Below, piece after piece: positions 7,677 through 15,299 of a DNA stretch of 64,000 bases; the stretch's first letter is position 1, and every line of letters starts with the position of its first letter. The DNA is taken from assembly GCA_017410325.1 (NCBI GenBank), contig JAFQRA010000031.1:1-64000 (forward strand), read 5' to 3'. The notes beneath the pieces are model-generated. The model worked only from the letters and a program-made list of their open reading frames with translations. It did not search any database and had not been told where the DNA came from. The position numbers were made by a program, and so were the translations under genes. Source of the DNA: Clostridia bacterium (GTDB lineage: Bacteria; Bacillota; Clostridia; Oscillospirales; Acutalibacteraceae).

Positions 7677-9299
7677 TTATTCAACAGGTTTAACAGAGGA
7701 AAAATAATTTTCTCCGTTCTTGATTGTGAATGTAACGGATGCTTCGCCGAAATCGCCGTTAACGTCGCCATCGGGGCGTTGCATACCGCCGGGCCTTTCG
7801 CCTTCGGGTCTCGGCATATCTTCAAAGCCTTCGGGAGGAGTCATACCTTCGGGCATCTCGGGGCGGGAGAAATCCTCAAAGCCTTCGGGTGGTGTCATAT
7901 TCTCGGGCATATTATAAGGCTTTTCGGGACGTGACATATCTTCAAAGCCTTCGGGTGGAGTCAATGCTTCGGGCATTGAAAAATCTTCGGGCATTTCATA
8001 GTCAGGTCTGAAGCCTGCGTGACCGCCCATACCCTGTGCGCTAACACCCTCAAGCCGGGTATCTTCGCACCATAAGGTGTAGTCGCCCGCAGAAAGGCTC
8101 TCACTTGCAACGATAAGATACGTAAAATCGTTTTGAGGTTCACCTGAGAAAAGAACCTCTTCCTTTTCGTTTCGCAGGGAATATATGTTTTCACCCTTCT
8201 GCTTTTCTGTAAAGGAGAATACAGCGTAGTTGATTTCGCTTTCGGAAATTCTGTCAAGCATATTACCTGTTGCGAACACATAACCGCCGTTGATGTGTAT
8301 GCCCATATCGGAGTCAATACCCGCATCACCACTGAAAGCGCAAGCCTGTGCAACAACGCTGCCGCCGTTTATTACAAGCCAGCCATTGGAGTCAATGCCG
8401 TCACCCTCGCCTGTTTCGCCGTTGACAAGGATATTAAGACTGCCGCCGTTGATTGTTGTAACGGAAACATAGTCCTCGTTTGTGTTGATGCCGTCGTTGC
8501 CGGAAACAATGTTTATATTACCGCCGTTTACAGTCAGGTGAAGCTCGGAATCAAGTCCCTCGTTTTCGGCGTTTATATTGAGTATGCCGTCGCCTTTTGT
8601 GCCGCTGCTAACATTCATCGACACTTTTGAATAGAAAGCGGCGTCGTATTTATGCAGCTTCTTTGCATCCTCTACCTCGGTGCCGTCCTCGTTGAGAACA
8701 ACGCTGTCGGGCTTATATATGCGGGCAACATAGGCGCCGTTCACGGTGTTTTCACTGCCGTCTGCTATAATGACATTTGCACCTGCCTTGCTTGTGTCAA
8801 CATCCTTTGTTGCGGTTTCGGTGTCCGTGTCGCCGCATTCGTAAACGCTGTAGAAAATAACAGCAGGAGCAACCTCACAGGTAATGTCAACACTATTCAG
8901 AACAAGCGTAACAACGGCTTCGGGATTTTCTTCAGCCTCGTCACCAAGGTCAACGGCAATCTGCCCCTTTGACAGTTTACCGCTGAGAACATACTGACCG
9001 GGCTGGGTTATGCGAACAACCGTGTGCGCATCAGCCTCTTCCTTGCTGTGGGCGTCTGCGTCTGTTCCTTCGCCGTAGGTGAAGTCGTGCCCCTCTTCAT
9101 AATAAACAATATCGTTTGCCGTGTATACTGCCTGCGCCGTATCGGCGGATATTTCCGCACCGTCAACGGTAATTTTGCTGTCGGCAAGCACAATCTGTGT
9201 TCCCTCATAGGGTTCCAGTTCAGGCGCTTTTGTTCCGCAGCCCGATAAAACACAAGCTGTGAGGGTGAATACAAGCGTCAGTACGGTTAGTCTTTTCAT
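7677..9299 (-). CDS. Cthe_2159-type beta-helix carbohydrate-binding lipoprotein
   Basis: This 540-residue lipoprotein (signal peptide with lipobox LSGC near residue 20) is related to Clostridium thermocellum Cthe_2159, a Ca2+-dependent polygalacturonate-binding parallel beta-helix. Helix repeats such as GDGILNINAENEGLDSELHL and NGGNINIVSGNDGINTNED occupy about residues 240-340. Residues 435-515 contain three imperfect Pro-Glu-rich repeats of the type MPE-TPPEGFED-SRPE, which look like a flexible linker or wall-spanning region, before a short final strand. The start follows AAGAAGGAAT, which overlaps the stop of the ABC ATPase gene, so the two are translationally coupled. The ligand is inferred, not proven. 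Confidence 0.82.
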   Translation of the reverse strand: MKRLTVLTLVFTLTACVLSGCGTKAPELEPYEGTQIVLADSKITVDGAEISADTAQAVYTANDIVYYEEGHDFTYGEGTDADAHSKEEADAHTVVRITQPGQYVLSGKLSKGQIAVDLGDEAEENPEAVVTLVLNSVDITCEVAPAVIFYSVYECGDTDTETATKDVDTSKAGANVIIADGSENTVNGAYVARIYKPDSVVLNEDGTEVEDAKKLHKYDAAFYSKVSMNVSSGTKGDGILNINAENEGLDSELHLTVNGGNINIVSGNDGINTNEDYVSVTTINGGSLNILVNGETGEGDGIDSNGWLVINGGSVVAQACAFSGDAGIDSDMGIHINGGYVFATGNMLDRISESEINYAVFSFTEKQKGENIYSLRNEKEEVLFSGEPQNDFTYLIVASESLSAGDYTLWCEDTRLEGVSAQGMGGHAGFRPDYEMPEDFSMPEALTPPEGFEDMSRPEKPYNMPENMTPPEGFEDFSRPEMPEGMTPPEGFEDMPRPEGERPGGMQRPDGDVNGDFGEASVTFTIKNGENYFSSVKPVE

Positions 9300-9301
9300 T
9301 T

Positions 9302-9997
9302 TTATTCCTTCTTTTCGTTTTTATAATCCTCTACAATCTTTCCGTCCTGGATGCGGATTACGCGCTCGGCCTCGTTGGCAATGCCGTTGTCGTGGGTGAT
9401 AAGGATTACCGTTCTGCCTTCTTTGTGAAGCTCGTGCAGGATTTGCATAACCTCCTTGCCCGAGCGGCTGTCGAGGTTGCCCGTGGGCTCGTCGGCGAGG
9501 ATTACGGGGGGCTTTGCCGCAACTGCTCTTGCAATTGCAACACGCTGCTGCTGACCGCCCGACATCTGGTTGGGCAGGTGGTGCATACGCTTTTCAAGGC
9601 CTACTCTTTTGAGTGCGCTCTCACTAAGCTCGTGCCTCTGCTCTGCCTTTACGCCTCTGTAAACGAGCGGAAGTTCAACGTTTGCCTGTGCGGTAAGGCT
9701 GGGGATAAGGTTGAAGCCCTGGAAAATAAAGCCGATTTCCTTGTTGCGGATTTCGGAAAGCTGGTCGTCTGTCATTGTGGAAACGTCAACGCCGTCGAGC
9801 TCATATCTGCCCGAGGTGCAAACGTCAAGCAGGCCGAGCATATTCATCAGCGTGCTTTTGCCGGAGCCGGACTGACCTATAATCGCAACGAACTCACCCC
9901 TGTCGATAGTGAGGCTCACGCCGTCAAGAGCGTGCACCTCGTTTTCGCCGGGGTTGTAAATTTTATATACGTCTTTGACATCAATAAGGTGTGACAT
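9302..9997 (-). CDS. ABC transporter ATP-binding protein (MacB/LolD type)
   Basis: This 231-residue ATPase is of the MacB/LolD/FtsE type, which normally works with an FtsX-like permease. It has Walker [10 protein letters not shown] near residue 40, Q-loop [10 protein letters not shown], signature MSGGQQQR, Walker B VILADEP and the H-loop THD. AAGGAG precedes the ATG. No permease gene is adjacent: the only partner in the transcription unit is the beta-helix lipoprotein 2 bp downstream. In related bacteria such lipoproteins sit in ABC ATPase-permease clusters, so the permease has either been lost or is encoded elsewhere. Confidence 0.93.
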   Translation of the reverse strand: MSHLIDVKDVYKIYNPGENEVHALDGVSLTIDRGEFVAIIGQSGSGKSTLMNMLGLLDVCTSGRYELDGVDVSTMTDDQLSEIRNKEIGFIFQGFNLIPSLTAQANVELPLVYRGVKAEQRHELSESALKRVGLEKRMHHLPNQMSGGQQQRVAIARAVAAKPPVILADEPTGNLDSRSGKEVMQILHELHKEGRTVILITHDNGIANEAERVIRIQDGKIVEDYKNEKKE

Positions 9998-10028
9998 AAT
10001 TTACTCCTTAAAATCAGTTGCTGTTTTT

Positions 10029-10057
10029 ATTTTATACCCGTTGCTTTTTTCAGTCAA
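10029..10057 (-). promoter_or_regulatory. Predicted promoter of ABC ATPase-lipoprotein operon
   Basis: On the minus strand TTGACT and TAAAAT are separated by 17 bp, about 30 bp before the ATPase start. It is divergent from the cyclophilin promoter. Confidence 0.55.
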
Positions 10058-10071
10058 GCAAAAAACGGCGA

Positions 10072-10100
10072 TTGAAAAAAGAATTACATTATGCTATAAT
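10072..10100 (+). promoter_or_regulatory. Predicted promoter of cyclophilin gene
   Basis: TTGAAA and TATAAT are separated by 17 bp, with an extended -10 (TGC before TATAAT), 40 bp before the start codon. Confidence 0.65.
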
Positions 10101-10139
10101 CAATTAAATTATAAAATTGTTGTGAAAAGGTGACAAAAG

Positions 10140-10808
10140 ATGAAAAAAAGTATTATTTTTAAAATTTTGTGTGTTGCGCTTTCTGCGCTGACTCTTTGCT
10201 TTGCCTTTGCCGCCTGCGGCGATAAGGATGTTGCAATTATCGGCGGTGCGGACGGCCCGACTAAAATCATCGTCGGCGAAAGCACGGACACCGTAAAGGT
10301 GCGCTTCGATATGGAGTGCGGCGGCAAGGATATAGGCAGCTTCACAATGATGCTTTACCCCGAATACGCACCGATTACGGTTGAAAACTTCGTCGGTCTT
10401 GTTCAGGAGGGCTTCTACGACGGCGTAACCTTCCACCGCATAGCCGAGGGCAGATACGGCCCGTTTGTTGCCCAGGGCGGCGACCCCGACGGTGACGGTA
10501 TCAGCGACCCCGGCCAGGAGAAAATCAAGGGCGAATTTGCCGCAAACGGCGTTGACAATCCGCTTGCCGACAGCCACGTCCGTGGCGTTGTATCAATGGC
10601 AAGAACAAACGATTACAACTCCGCAAGCAGCCAGTTCTTCATCTGCTATAACGATAACTACGGAGCATCTCTCAATGGCCAGTACGCCGCCTTCGGCAGG
10701 GTTATCGAGGGTATGGAGGTTGTCGATTCCTTCCTTGAGGTTGAGCGTGATTACAACGACAAACCGCTGACGGATATTATAATTACAAAGGCTGAAATCG
10801 TTGAATAA
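10140..10808 (+). CDS. Cyclophilin-type peptidyl-prolyl isomerase, lipoprotein
   Basis: This 222-residue extracytoplasmic lipoprotein (lipobox FAAC, Cys26) has a cyclophilin domain from about residue 53. Typical elements are APITVENFVGL, VTFHRI, FVAQGGDP, ASSQFFICY and FGRVIEGMEVVD; they fit a proline isomerase helping exported proteins fold. Directly after the lipid-anchored Cys, residues 32-41 read AIIGGADGPT. The same ten residues occur in the core of the oadB product in this window, where they belong to a conserved membrane motif. What this tag does in a lipoprotein is unknown. The gene is monocistronic with its own promoter and terminator. Confidence 0.92.
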   Translation: MKKSIIFKILCVALSALTLCFAFAACGDKDVAIIGGADGPTKIIVGESTDTVKVRFDMECGGKDIGSFTMMLYPEYAPITVENFVGLVQEGFYDGVTFHRIAEGRYGPFVAQGGDPDGDGISDPGQEKIKGEFAANGVDNPLADSHVRGVVSMARTNDYNSASSQFFICYNDNYGASLNGQYAAFGRVIEGMEVVDSFLEVERDYNDKPLTDIIITKAEIVE

Positions 10809-10814
10809 AAAATG

Positions 10815-10850
10815 CGGCATCTGCAAAGAAAAAGCAGATGCCGTTCTTTT
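10815..10850. terminator. Bidirectional terminator between cyclophilin gene and Rnf-like operon
   Basis: The stem CGGCATCTGC / GCAGATGCCG has a 9-base A-rich loop, TTCTTTT on the right and TTTTTTA-type sequence on the minus strand. It serves both convergent units. Confidence 0.85.
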
Positions 10851-11178
10851 ATTGCTGTGTCGGTGTTTCATCAACAGCCTGTGATATCGCTGCGGTCGTT
10901 TCGGGAATGGGCTGCTTTGAAATCTTGATACAGGTGTCCGTAATCACAAAGGTGACTATAAACACAAATATCAGAAGCAGAATATATGCCGCCGCCGAAT
11001 ACGCCTTGCGGCGAGCCTCCTCTTGCGCAAAACTGAGCGTGTGGGTGGAGGTAGGCGATTCCTCAACGGGGTAGTTTTTGTTGAACGGCAGTATCGCTCT
11101 TCTGTGCTGTTCGGGCTCGGGAATTACGGGTCTGAAATCCTCGGGGAGCTGTTCGTTGGGCGTTTTGTGTTCTTCCAT
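10849..11178 (-). CDS. Small single-helix membrane protein of the Rnf-like operon
   Basis: This 109-residue protein is of unknown family. It has a hydrophilic Pro-Glu-rich N-terminus (MEEHKTPNEQLPEDFRP), one membrane helix (about residues 63-85, AAAYILLLIFVFIVTFVIT) and a short Thr/Pro-rich outer tail. The ATG at 11178 is chosen over an upstream one at 11244 because GAGGTG lies 7 bp before it and the longer form would run far into rnfA. It starts 10 bp after the rnfA stop and is the last gene of the operon. It has no sequence features of RnfB, RnfC or RnfG (no Cys clusters, no flavin motif). Confidence 0.75.
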   Translation of the reverse strand: MEEHKTPNEQLPEDFRPVIPEPEQHRRAILPFNKNYPVEESPTSTHTLSFAQEEARRKAYSAAAYILLLIFVFIVTFVITDTCIKISKQPIPETTAAISQAVDETPTQQ

Positions 11179-11188
11179 AGCTTTCACC

Positions 11189-11776
11189 TCATACAAACAG
11201 CGACGTGCCCGAGAGGCCTGCAAAGCCGAGCGAGATGAGTGCAATATAAATAAACGTCACGGGCTTGCCCTTGAAAAACGGGCTGATGCTGTCGTTATTT
11301 CTCAGTCGGCTTTCGCCCTCGCCTATAAGAACAACGGCAATGATGAACGCAATGCCTGCGCCGATGCCAAGGCCGATTGACTCAATAACGTCAAAGGCGG
11401 CACGGCGGTTAATCATCGGCACGGCAAGCACGAGTGTGTTTACCGCAGCCATACCTATGCGGTGAATATCGCTTGTGTTGCGCTTGAGGCCGAGTTTGAT
11501 TATTGCCGTAAAGCTCAGGTATATTACCGCAAGCACACCGCAGTAAACCGCAAGGTGAAGCGAGGTGCTCAAGGCGTTGATTGCGGGGATTGAATCGAGT
11601 GCGGAGCAGGCCGCCGCGGTTGCGCTTGTGAAAAAGGCAACAAGCAGGGCAATGGGGAAGAAATCCCTGGGCTTTGTGGCAATTCTTATTGCCTCGCTCA
11701 TACCGAAGCCGCCGTTGAAAACAAGGTTCTGCAGCAGCAGGGCAAACATAGAGGCGTTCAAAAATGCGTAAATCAT
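11189..11776 (-). CDS. rnfA: RnfA-like membrane subunit lacking cluster cysteines
   Basis: This 195-residue membrane protein has six helices and matches RnfA/RsxA in length and pattern (N-terminal LLLQNLVFNGGFG, central RNTSDIHRIGMAAVNTLVL). In normal RnfA a Cys in LGLCPFMG and another in TTNCAVLG hold an intramembrane iron-sulfur cluster shared with RnfE. Here the aligned positions are Ser27 and Thr114, so both ligands are missing. The rnfE stop and this start overlap (ATGA), which shows tight coupling. RnfA homology is inferred from pattern and operon order. Loss of the Cys residues suggests it no longer carries electrons, or does so differently. Confidence 0.82.
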   Translation of the reverse strand: MIYAFLNASMFALLLQNLVFNGGFGMSEAIRIATKPRDFFPIALLVAFFTSATAAACSALDSIPAINALSTSLHLAVYCGVLAVIYLSFTAIIKLGLKRNTSDIHRIGMAAVNTLVLAVPMINRRAAFDVIESIGLGIGAGIAFIIAVVLIGEGESRLRNNDSISPFFKGKPVTFIYIALISLGFAGLSGTSLFV

Positions 11777-12840
11777 TCCTTACCCTCCTTGTGCCCGAAA
11801 ACGTCATCCATCGAACGGCTCATAAGCTTTTCAAGCTCATCGTCTGCAACGTCGTCGAAGCCGTAGTGCTTTTCTTCCTTTGCTTCGGGCTCAGCCTCTT
11901 CAACGGTAACATCTTCAATTTTAAGCTCTTCATATTGTGTATGCTCTTCGGGCTCGGGAATTTCCTCGGGTCCGTTTTCTGTTTCGTCTGTCCTGATTTC
12001 TGTTTCGGCAGTCTGACCTGCTTCTTGCTCAGCGGTAACGGATGCTTCTTCGGCAACGGCAGCTTCTTCTGCCTGCGGTTTATCTTCAGCCTGATTTTCG
12101 GCAGGCAATTCGTCAAAGTTTATGTCCGTTTCCTCGGGCGTCAGGTCTGGCAGTATTGCCGCGATGCCGGCTTTTGCCTCCGGCTTTGGCGCGTGAGCTT
12201 TTTTGCCGTGTTTGGGCTTGGGCTGCTTCTTGTCAAGAAATTTCGGCCAGTAGGCGGAAATAAAGCTTCTGAGGGCTGCACCCGCAAAGCCTATCATAAG
12301 AAAGCCGCCAAAGGGGAGAAGAAGACCCGTGAGAGTCCTGCCTTCCCAAAATTTAAAGCCTGCAATTGCACCGCTGCCGATAATTTCGCGTATTGCGCCG
12401 ACAAGCAGAAGCACGGCGGCGTAGCCTGCGGAGGCAGTGACACCGTCTGCAAGGGCGGCAAGCGGCTTGATTCTTACCGCAAAACGCTCGCAACGCAGTA
12501 CAAGCAATGAGTTAACCGCCATTACGGGCAGATAAATGCCGAGTGTGCCGAAAAGCTCAGGGTTTACTTTTTCGATAAGGTACATAATCGGCACAACGAG
12601 TGCACAGCCGATTATGATATAAATACCCGTTCTTACCCAACGGGGAATTACTTTGAGGAAGGCGGAGGCAATAACCTCGCTGACGGTTATTGCAATTGCG
12701 GCAACAACGGCAAGCAGGGCGGCACCCTTGATTGTCGTAGCCATAGCAACAACGGGGCAAAGTCCGACGGCCTGAACAAGCACAGGGTTGAATATACCTG
12801 CGTTACGAAGCAGTAAGCCGGGGTTTTTGCTGTTAGCCAT
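11773..12840 (-). CDS. rnfE: RnfE-like membrane subunit with long acidic tail
   Basis: This 355-residue protein has an N-terminal six-helix domain (about residues 1-205) that is clearly RnfE/RsxE: FNPVLVQAVGLCPVVAM, GIYLPVMAVN, GAIREIIGSG. Cys28 of GLCP is present, but the second cluster Cys (normally in TNCIV) is replaced by Ser111; Cys117 lies six residues away. RnfE usually ends near residue 200-230. Here about 150 extra residues follow, Glu/Ala-rich and with no membrane segment, ending in a short conserved-looking helix (DDELEKLMSRSMDDVFGHK). The tail is probably cytoplasmic. AAAGGAGG precedes the ATG. Confidence 0.85.
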   Translation of the reverse strand: MANSKNPGLLLRNAGIFNPVLVQAVGLCPVVAMATTIKGAALLAVVAAIAITVSEVIASAFLKVIPRWVRTGIYIIIGCALVVPIMYLIEKVNPELFGTLGIYLPVMAVNSLLVLRCERFAVRIKPLAALADGVTASAGYAAVLLLVGAIREIIGSGAIAGFKFWEGRTLTGLLLPFGGFLMIGFAGAALRSFISAYWPKFLDKKQPKPKHGKKAHAPKPEAKAGIAAILPDLTPEETDINFDELPAENQAEDKPQAEEAAVAEEASVTAEQEAGQTAETEIRTDETENGPEEIPEPEEHTQYEELKIEDVTVEEAEPEAKEEKHYGFDDVADDELEKLMSRSMDDVFGHKEGKE

Positions 12841-12876
12841 CGTTAAGCCTCCTTTAAATAAAATTTGAACTGAGAA

Positions 12877-13659
12877 TTAATATCCGAACAACAGTACCCA
12901 GTAATAGGTCTCGCCGTCGTTATAACAGCCTATGGCGGCTGATTTGTAGGTTTCGTTTAAAATGTTGTCCTTGTGTCCCTGGCTGTTCATCCAGGAGTTT
13001 ATAACGGATGCAGGGGCAGTCTGGCCCGAGGCAATGTTTTCGCCGTAAACGTATTCGCTTACCGTAAAGCAGGTTGTACCGTCCGGCCTTGTGTGGGAAA
13101 AGGCTACCGTCAGCTCACGGGCGCGTACATCTGCCGCCTTTGCAAGTTCCTTGGAATATTTCAGGGTGGGCAGGTCTTTTTCGCTGCGCTCGGCGTTTAC
13201 AAGGCGCAGAAGCTCGGTTTCAAAAGCCTTGTCTTCCTCATCCTCAACCGTAAGTATTGTGGTTGTAACCGTCGGGTATTCAATTTCGGGCGGCTCGGTA
13301 ACTACGGGCTTGCGTGTGGTGGGTATCGTGGTTGCCTGGGTTGTGGGCGCTGAAGTGGTGGAAACGGGTTTGGTAGTGGTTGTGCGGCGGGGCCTTGTGG
13401 TTTTCGGTGCGGTTGTGCTTGAGGAAGGCTCGCTGTTTCCGCTTTCGTCAGCGGCAGCAGAGCTGTATTCTTCCGTGAATTCCCAGAAAAACTCTTCGGT
13501 ATAGATCTGAGTTGTTGTGGTTTCTTCACGGATTATGTCGTTGTGCTCAAAGCCGAATATTTCGTCCTTGGTTTTAACCTCGTTTGCAGAACAGCAGGCA
13601 AGCCCCAGACATAAAATAAAAGTAATAACAATTGCGGCAAACGAACGGGATTTACGCAT
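12877..13659 (-). CDS. CAP/SCP-domain lipoprotein inside the Rnf-like operon
   Basis: This 260-residue secreted lipoprotein has a signal peptide with lipobox GLACCS near residue 22. A Thr/Pro/Ser-rich linker of about 70 residues follows (runs of TTTT, TTAPKTTRP), then a C-terminal CAP domain (about 145-260: LLRLVNAERSEKDLPTL, FSHTRPDG, YGENIASG, SWMNSQGHKDNIL). CAP domains of this bacterial type (YkwD-like) are extracellular with unsettled function. Its ATG overlaps the rnfD stop (ATGCGTAA), so it is a true member of the operon and not a chance neighbour. No RnfG-like flavin motif is present. Confidence 0.9.
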   Translation of the reverse strand: MRKSRSFAAIVITFILCLGLACCSANEVKTKDEIFGFEHNDIIREETTTTQIYTEEFFWEFTEEYSSAAADESGNSEPSSSTTAPKTTRPRRTTTTKPVSTTSAPTTQATTIPTTRKPVVTEPPEIEYPTVTTTILTVEDEEDKAFETELLRLVNAERSEKDLPTLKYSKELAKAADVRARELTVAFSHTRPDGTTCFTVSEYVYGENIASGQTAPASVINSWMNSQGHKDNILNETYKSAAIGCYNDGETYYWVLLFGY

Positions 13660-14599
13660 TTTTCGTGCCTCCCTTTTTCTTGGCGAGTGCGTTTACGAGC
13701 TGTCTGTCAACGGCGTTCCAGACGGCGTTGATAATAAGTATACCGAAGCACGCACATTCTTCAAACGCACCGAAACGGCGCATAAGCATACAGACAATAC
13801 CTGCGCTGATGCCGTAAAGCAGACGGCTCAGGGGAAGCTTGGGCTGTGTGCCCTGCTCGGTTAAAAGGAATAGGGCGGCAAAAATCATATAGCCCGCAAC
13901 AAGCTCAAGCACAACCGATGAAAGAAGGCTCGTAACCCTCGGGAAGCACAGCGCCGTTAATGCCGCACCGCCGATGAAGCCTGCAACGCTTATGAAAAGC
14001 TTTGTGCGGCGTATGAGTAAATAGAAGGCACTGCCGAAAAGAACGATGATACAGCCTGCTCCCATAGGGCCGGGGTAATTGCCTGTAAAAATGTCAATTG
14101 CTTTGACAGAGCTTAAGCTGATAGACGTGTTCTGCGAGAGCAGATATGCAAGCGAAGAGCCGCTTGAGCCCGTGAGGGCGGTGTTTGCGGCAATTCGGGG
14201 ATAGTCAAAAATCAGGTCGGAGAAGCATATAGTTAAAAAGGCCATACCTGCCGCGGCCGGCGAAAAGGGCAGAGTTTCGTTTCTGCCGAAGGGGAGCTTT
14301 GCGGCAATTACGGCAAAGCTGCTGCCGACTGCAGGCATCCATACGGGTGCATTTGCGGGCAGCATAAGGGCTAAAATAATGCCTGTCGTAACTGCGCTCA
14401 GGTCGCTGATTGTTGCGTGCTGGCGCAGAAGCTTTCTGCCGAAAAATTCGCACAGCACGGCGGTAATAACGCTCACGGCAATCAGCCGAAGAGCCTTTGC
14501 GCCGTAGAAGTACCACGCACTTACGCACGGAAGCAGGAGAATTGCGAGCATATCAAGCTGTAATGAACGGGTAGTCTTGGTCGAAAATTTTTCCGGCAT
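13652..14599 (-). CDS. rnfD: RnfD-like membrane subunit with altered flavin site
   Basis: This 315-residue membrane protein has about nine helices and the RnfD/NqrB layout: N-terminal TTRSLQLDMLAILLLPC, SDLSAVTTGIILALMLP, and LPFSPAAAGMAFL. In RnfD, FMN is bound to a Thr in a motif close to (S/T)(G/S)ATPLA. The corresponding stretch here reads TGSSGSSLAYL (residues 143-153), so Thr appears replaced by Ser148 and the ATP triplet is absent. GAAAGGAG precedes the ATG. It is the first gene of the operon. The flavin-site alignment is by eye and should be checked. Confidence 0.82.
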   Translation of the reverse strand: MPEKFSTKTTRSLQLDMLAILLLPCVSAWYFYGAKALRLIAVSVITAVLCEFFGRKLLRQHATISDLSAVTTGIILALMLPANAPVWMPAVGSSFAVIAAKLPFGRNETLPFSPAAAGMAFLTICFSDLIFDYPRIAANTALTGSSGSSLAYLLSQNTSISLSSVKAIDIFTGNYPGPMGAGCIIVLFGSAFYLLIRRTKLFISVAGFIGGAALTALCFPRVTSLLSSVVLELVAGYMIFAALFLLTEQGTQPKLPLSRLLYGISAGIVCMLMRRFGAFEECACFGILIINAVWNAVDRQLVNALAKKKGGTKNA

Positions 14600-14699
14600 A
14601 GTGCAAATCTCCTTTCTTTAATACCATTATTTGTGCCTTGATTTTGCAGGGCTTTAAAGGTTACGATTTATATGTAAGATTTAAGCTGGGGGTAAGGAT

Positions 14700-15299
14700 A
14701 TGAAAATAGAATCTCTTACAGACGAAACGATTATAGTTGAACTCTCCGAAGAGGATATGAAAAATCTCAATATCACCTATGAGGAGATGGATTATTCAAA
14801 GGTAGAAACAAAGCGCGTTATCTGGACTATACTCTCCCGTGCCCGAAGAACTCTCGGCAGGGAGCTGGATACCTCGGGCAGGCTTTTCGTTGAAGCAATG
14901 CGCCATGAGGCCGGCGGCTGCGTGCTGTTCTTTTCTGTTGAACAGGACGAAAAAACATCGCGCCGTACAAAACGTTATCTGATAAAAAGAGGGGAATACA
15001 TAACCTGTGAATTTGAAAGCGCACAGACGCTGTGTGACTGCGCAAAAAGAATAAGCTTTACGGGCTATTCGTGCGACAGCAGGCTTTACCGCCTTGAAAA
15101 TAAGTACCGTTTGTTGCTCAGACCTCACTCGGGGGCAGGGCGCATAAGGCTCTGCCTGCCCGAATTCTGTAAGGTCATCGGAGAAAACTCCCTGCTCACC
15201 GAATTCACCGATGAGCATTGGGAGTGTATTGCTGAAGAAAACGCCGTGGAATTACTTAGCCTGGAAAAGAAGCATCATAAAGCCTGCGGCAACTGCTGA
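14700..15299 (+). CDS. MecA-like ClpC adaptor protein
   Basis: This 199-residue cytoplasmic protein resembles MecA/YpbH, adaptors that bring targets to the ClpCP protease. It has the typical N-terminus MKIESLTDETIIVELSEEDM followed by NITYEEMDY, and a separate C-terminal domain with EFESAQTLCDCAKRI and YRLENKYRLLLR, the usual MecA C-terminal pattern. The acidic linker between the two domains is short. TAAGGATATG gives the start. Its last 48 bp overlap the 3' end of oadB on the other strand, which is unusual. Confidence 0.75.
   Translation: MKIESLTDETIIVELSEEDMKNLNITYEEMDYSKVETKRVIWTILSRARRTLGRELDTSGRLFVEAMRHEAGGCVLFFSVEQDEKTSRRTKRYLIKRGEYITCEFESAQTLCDCAKRISFTGYSCDSRLYRLENKYRLLLRPHSGAGRIRLCLPEFCKVIGENSLLTEFTDEHWECIAEENAVELLSLEKKHHKACGNC

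Noticed and set aside
7780-7990. Regular repeats CTTCGGG-GG considered as DNA repeat array
   Set aside because: They are the codons of the PPEGFED protein repeats in the lipoprotein and vary at third positions, so selection is on protein.
11764-12510. 248-codon Phe/Cys/Leu-rich plus-strand frame
   Set aside because: Antisense of the acidic RnfE tail; GAA/GAG codons read backwards give Phe/Leu and mimic a membrane protein.
13250-13450. Repeated Thr codons considered as a CRISPR-like or tandem DNA array
   Set aside because: They encode the Thr/Pro linker of the CAP lipoprotein; spacing is irregular and there are no spacers.
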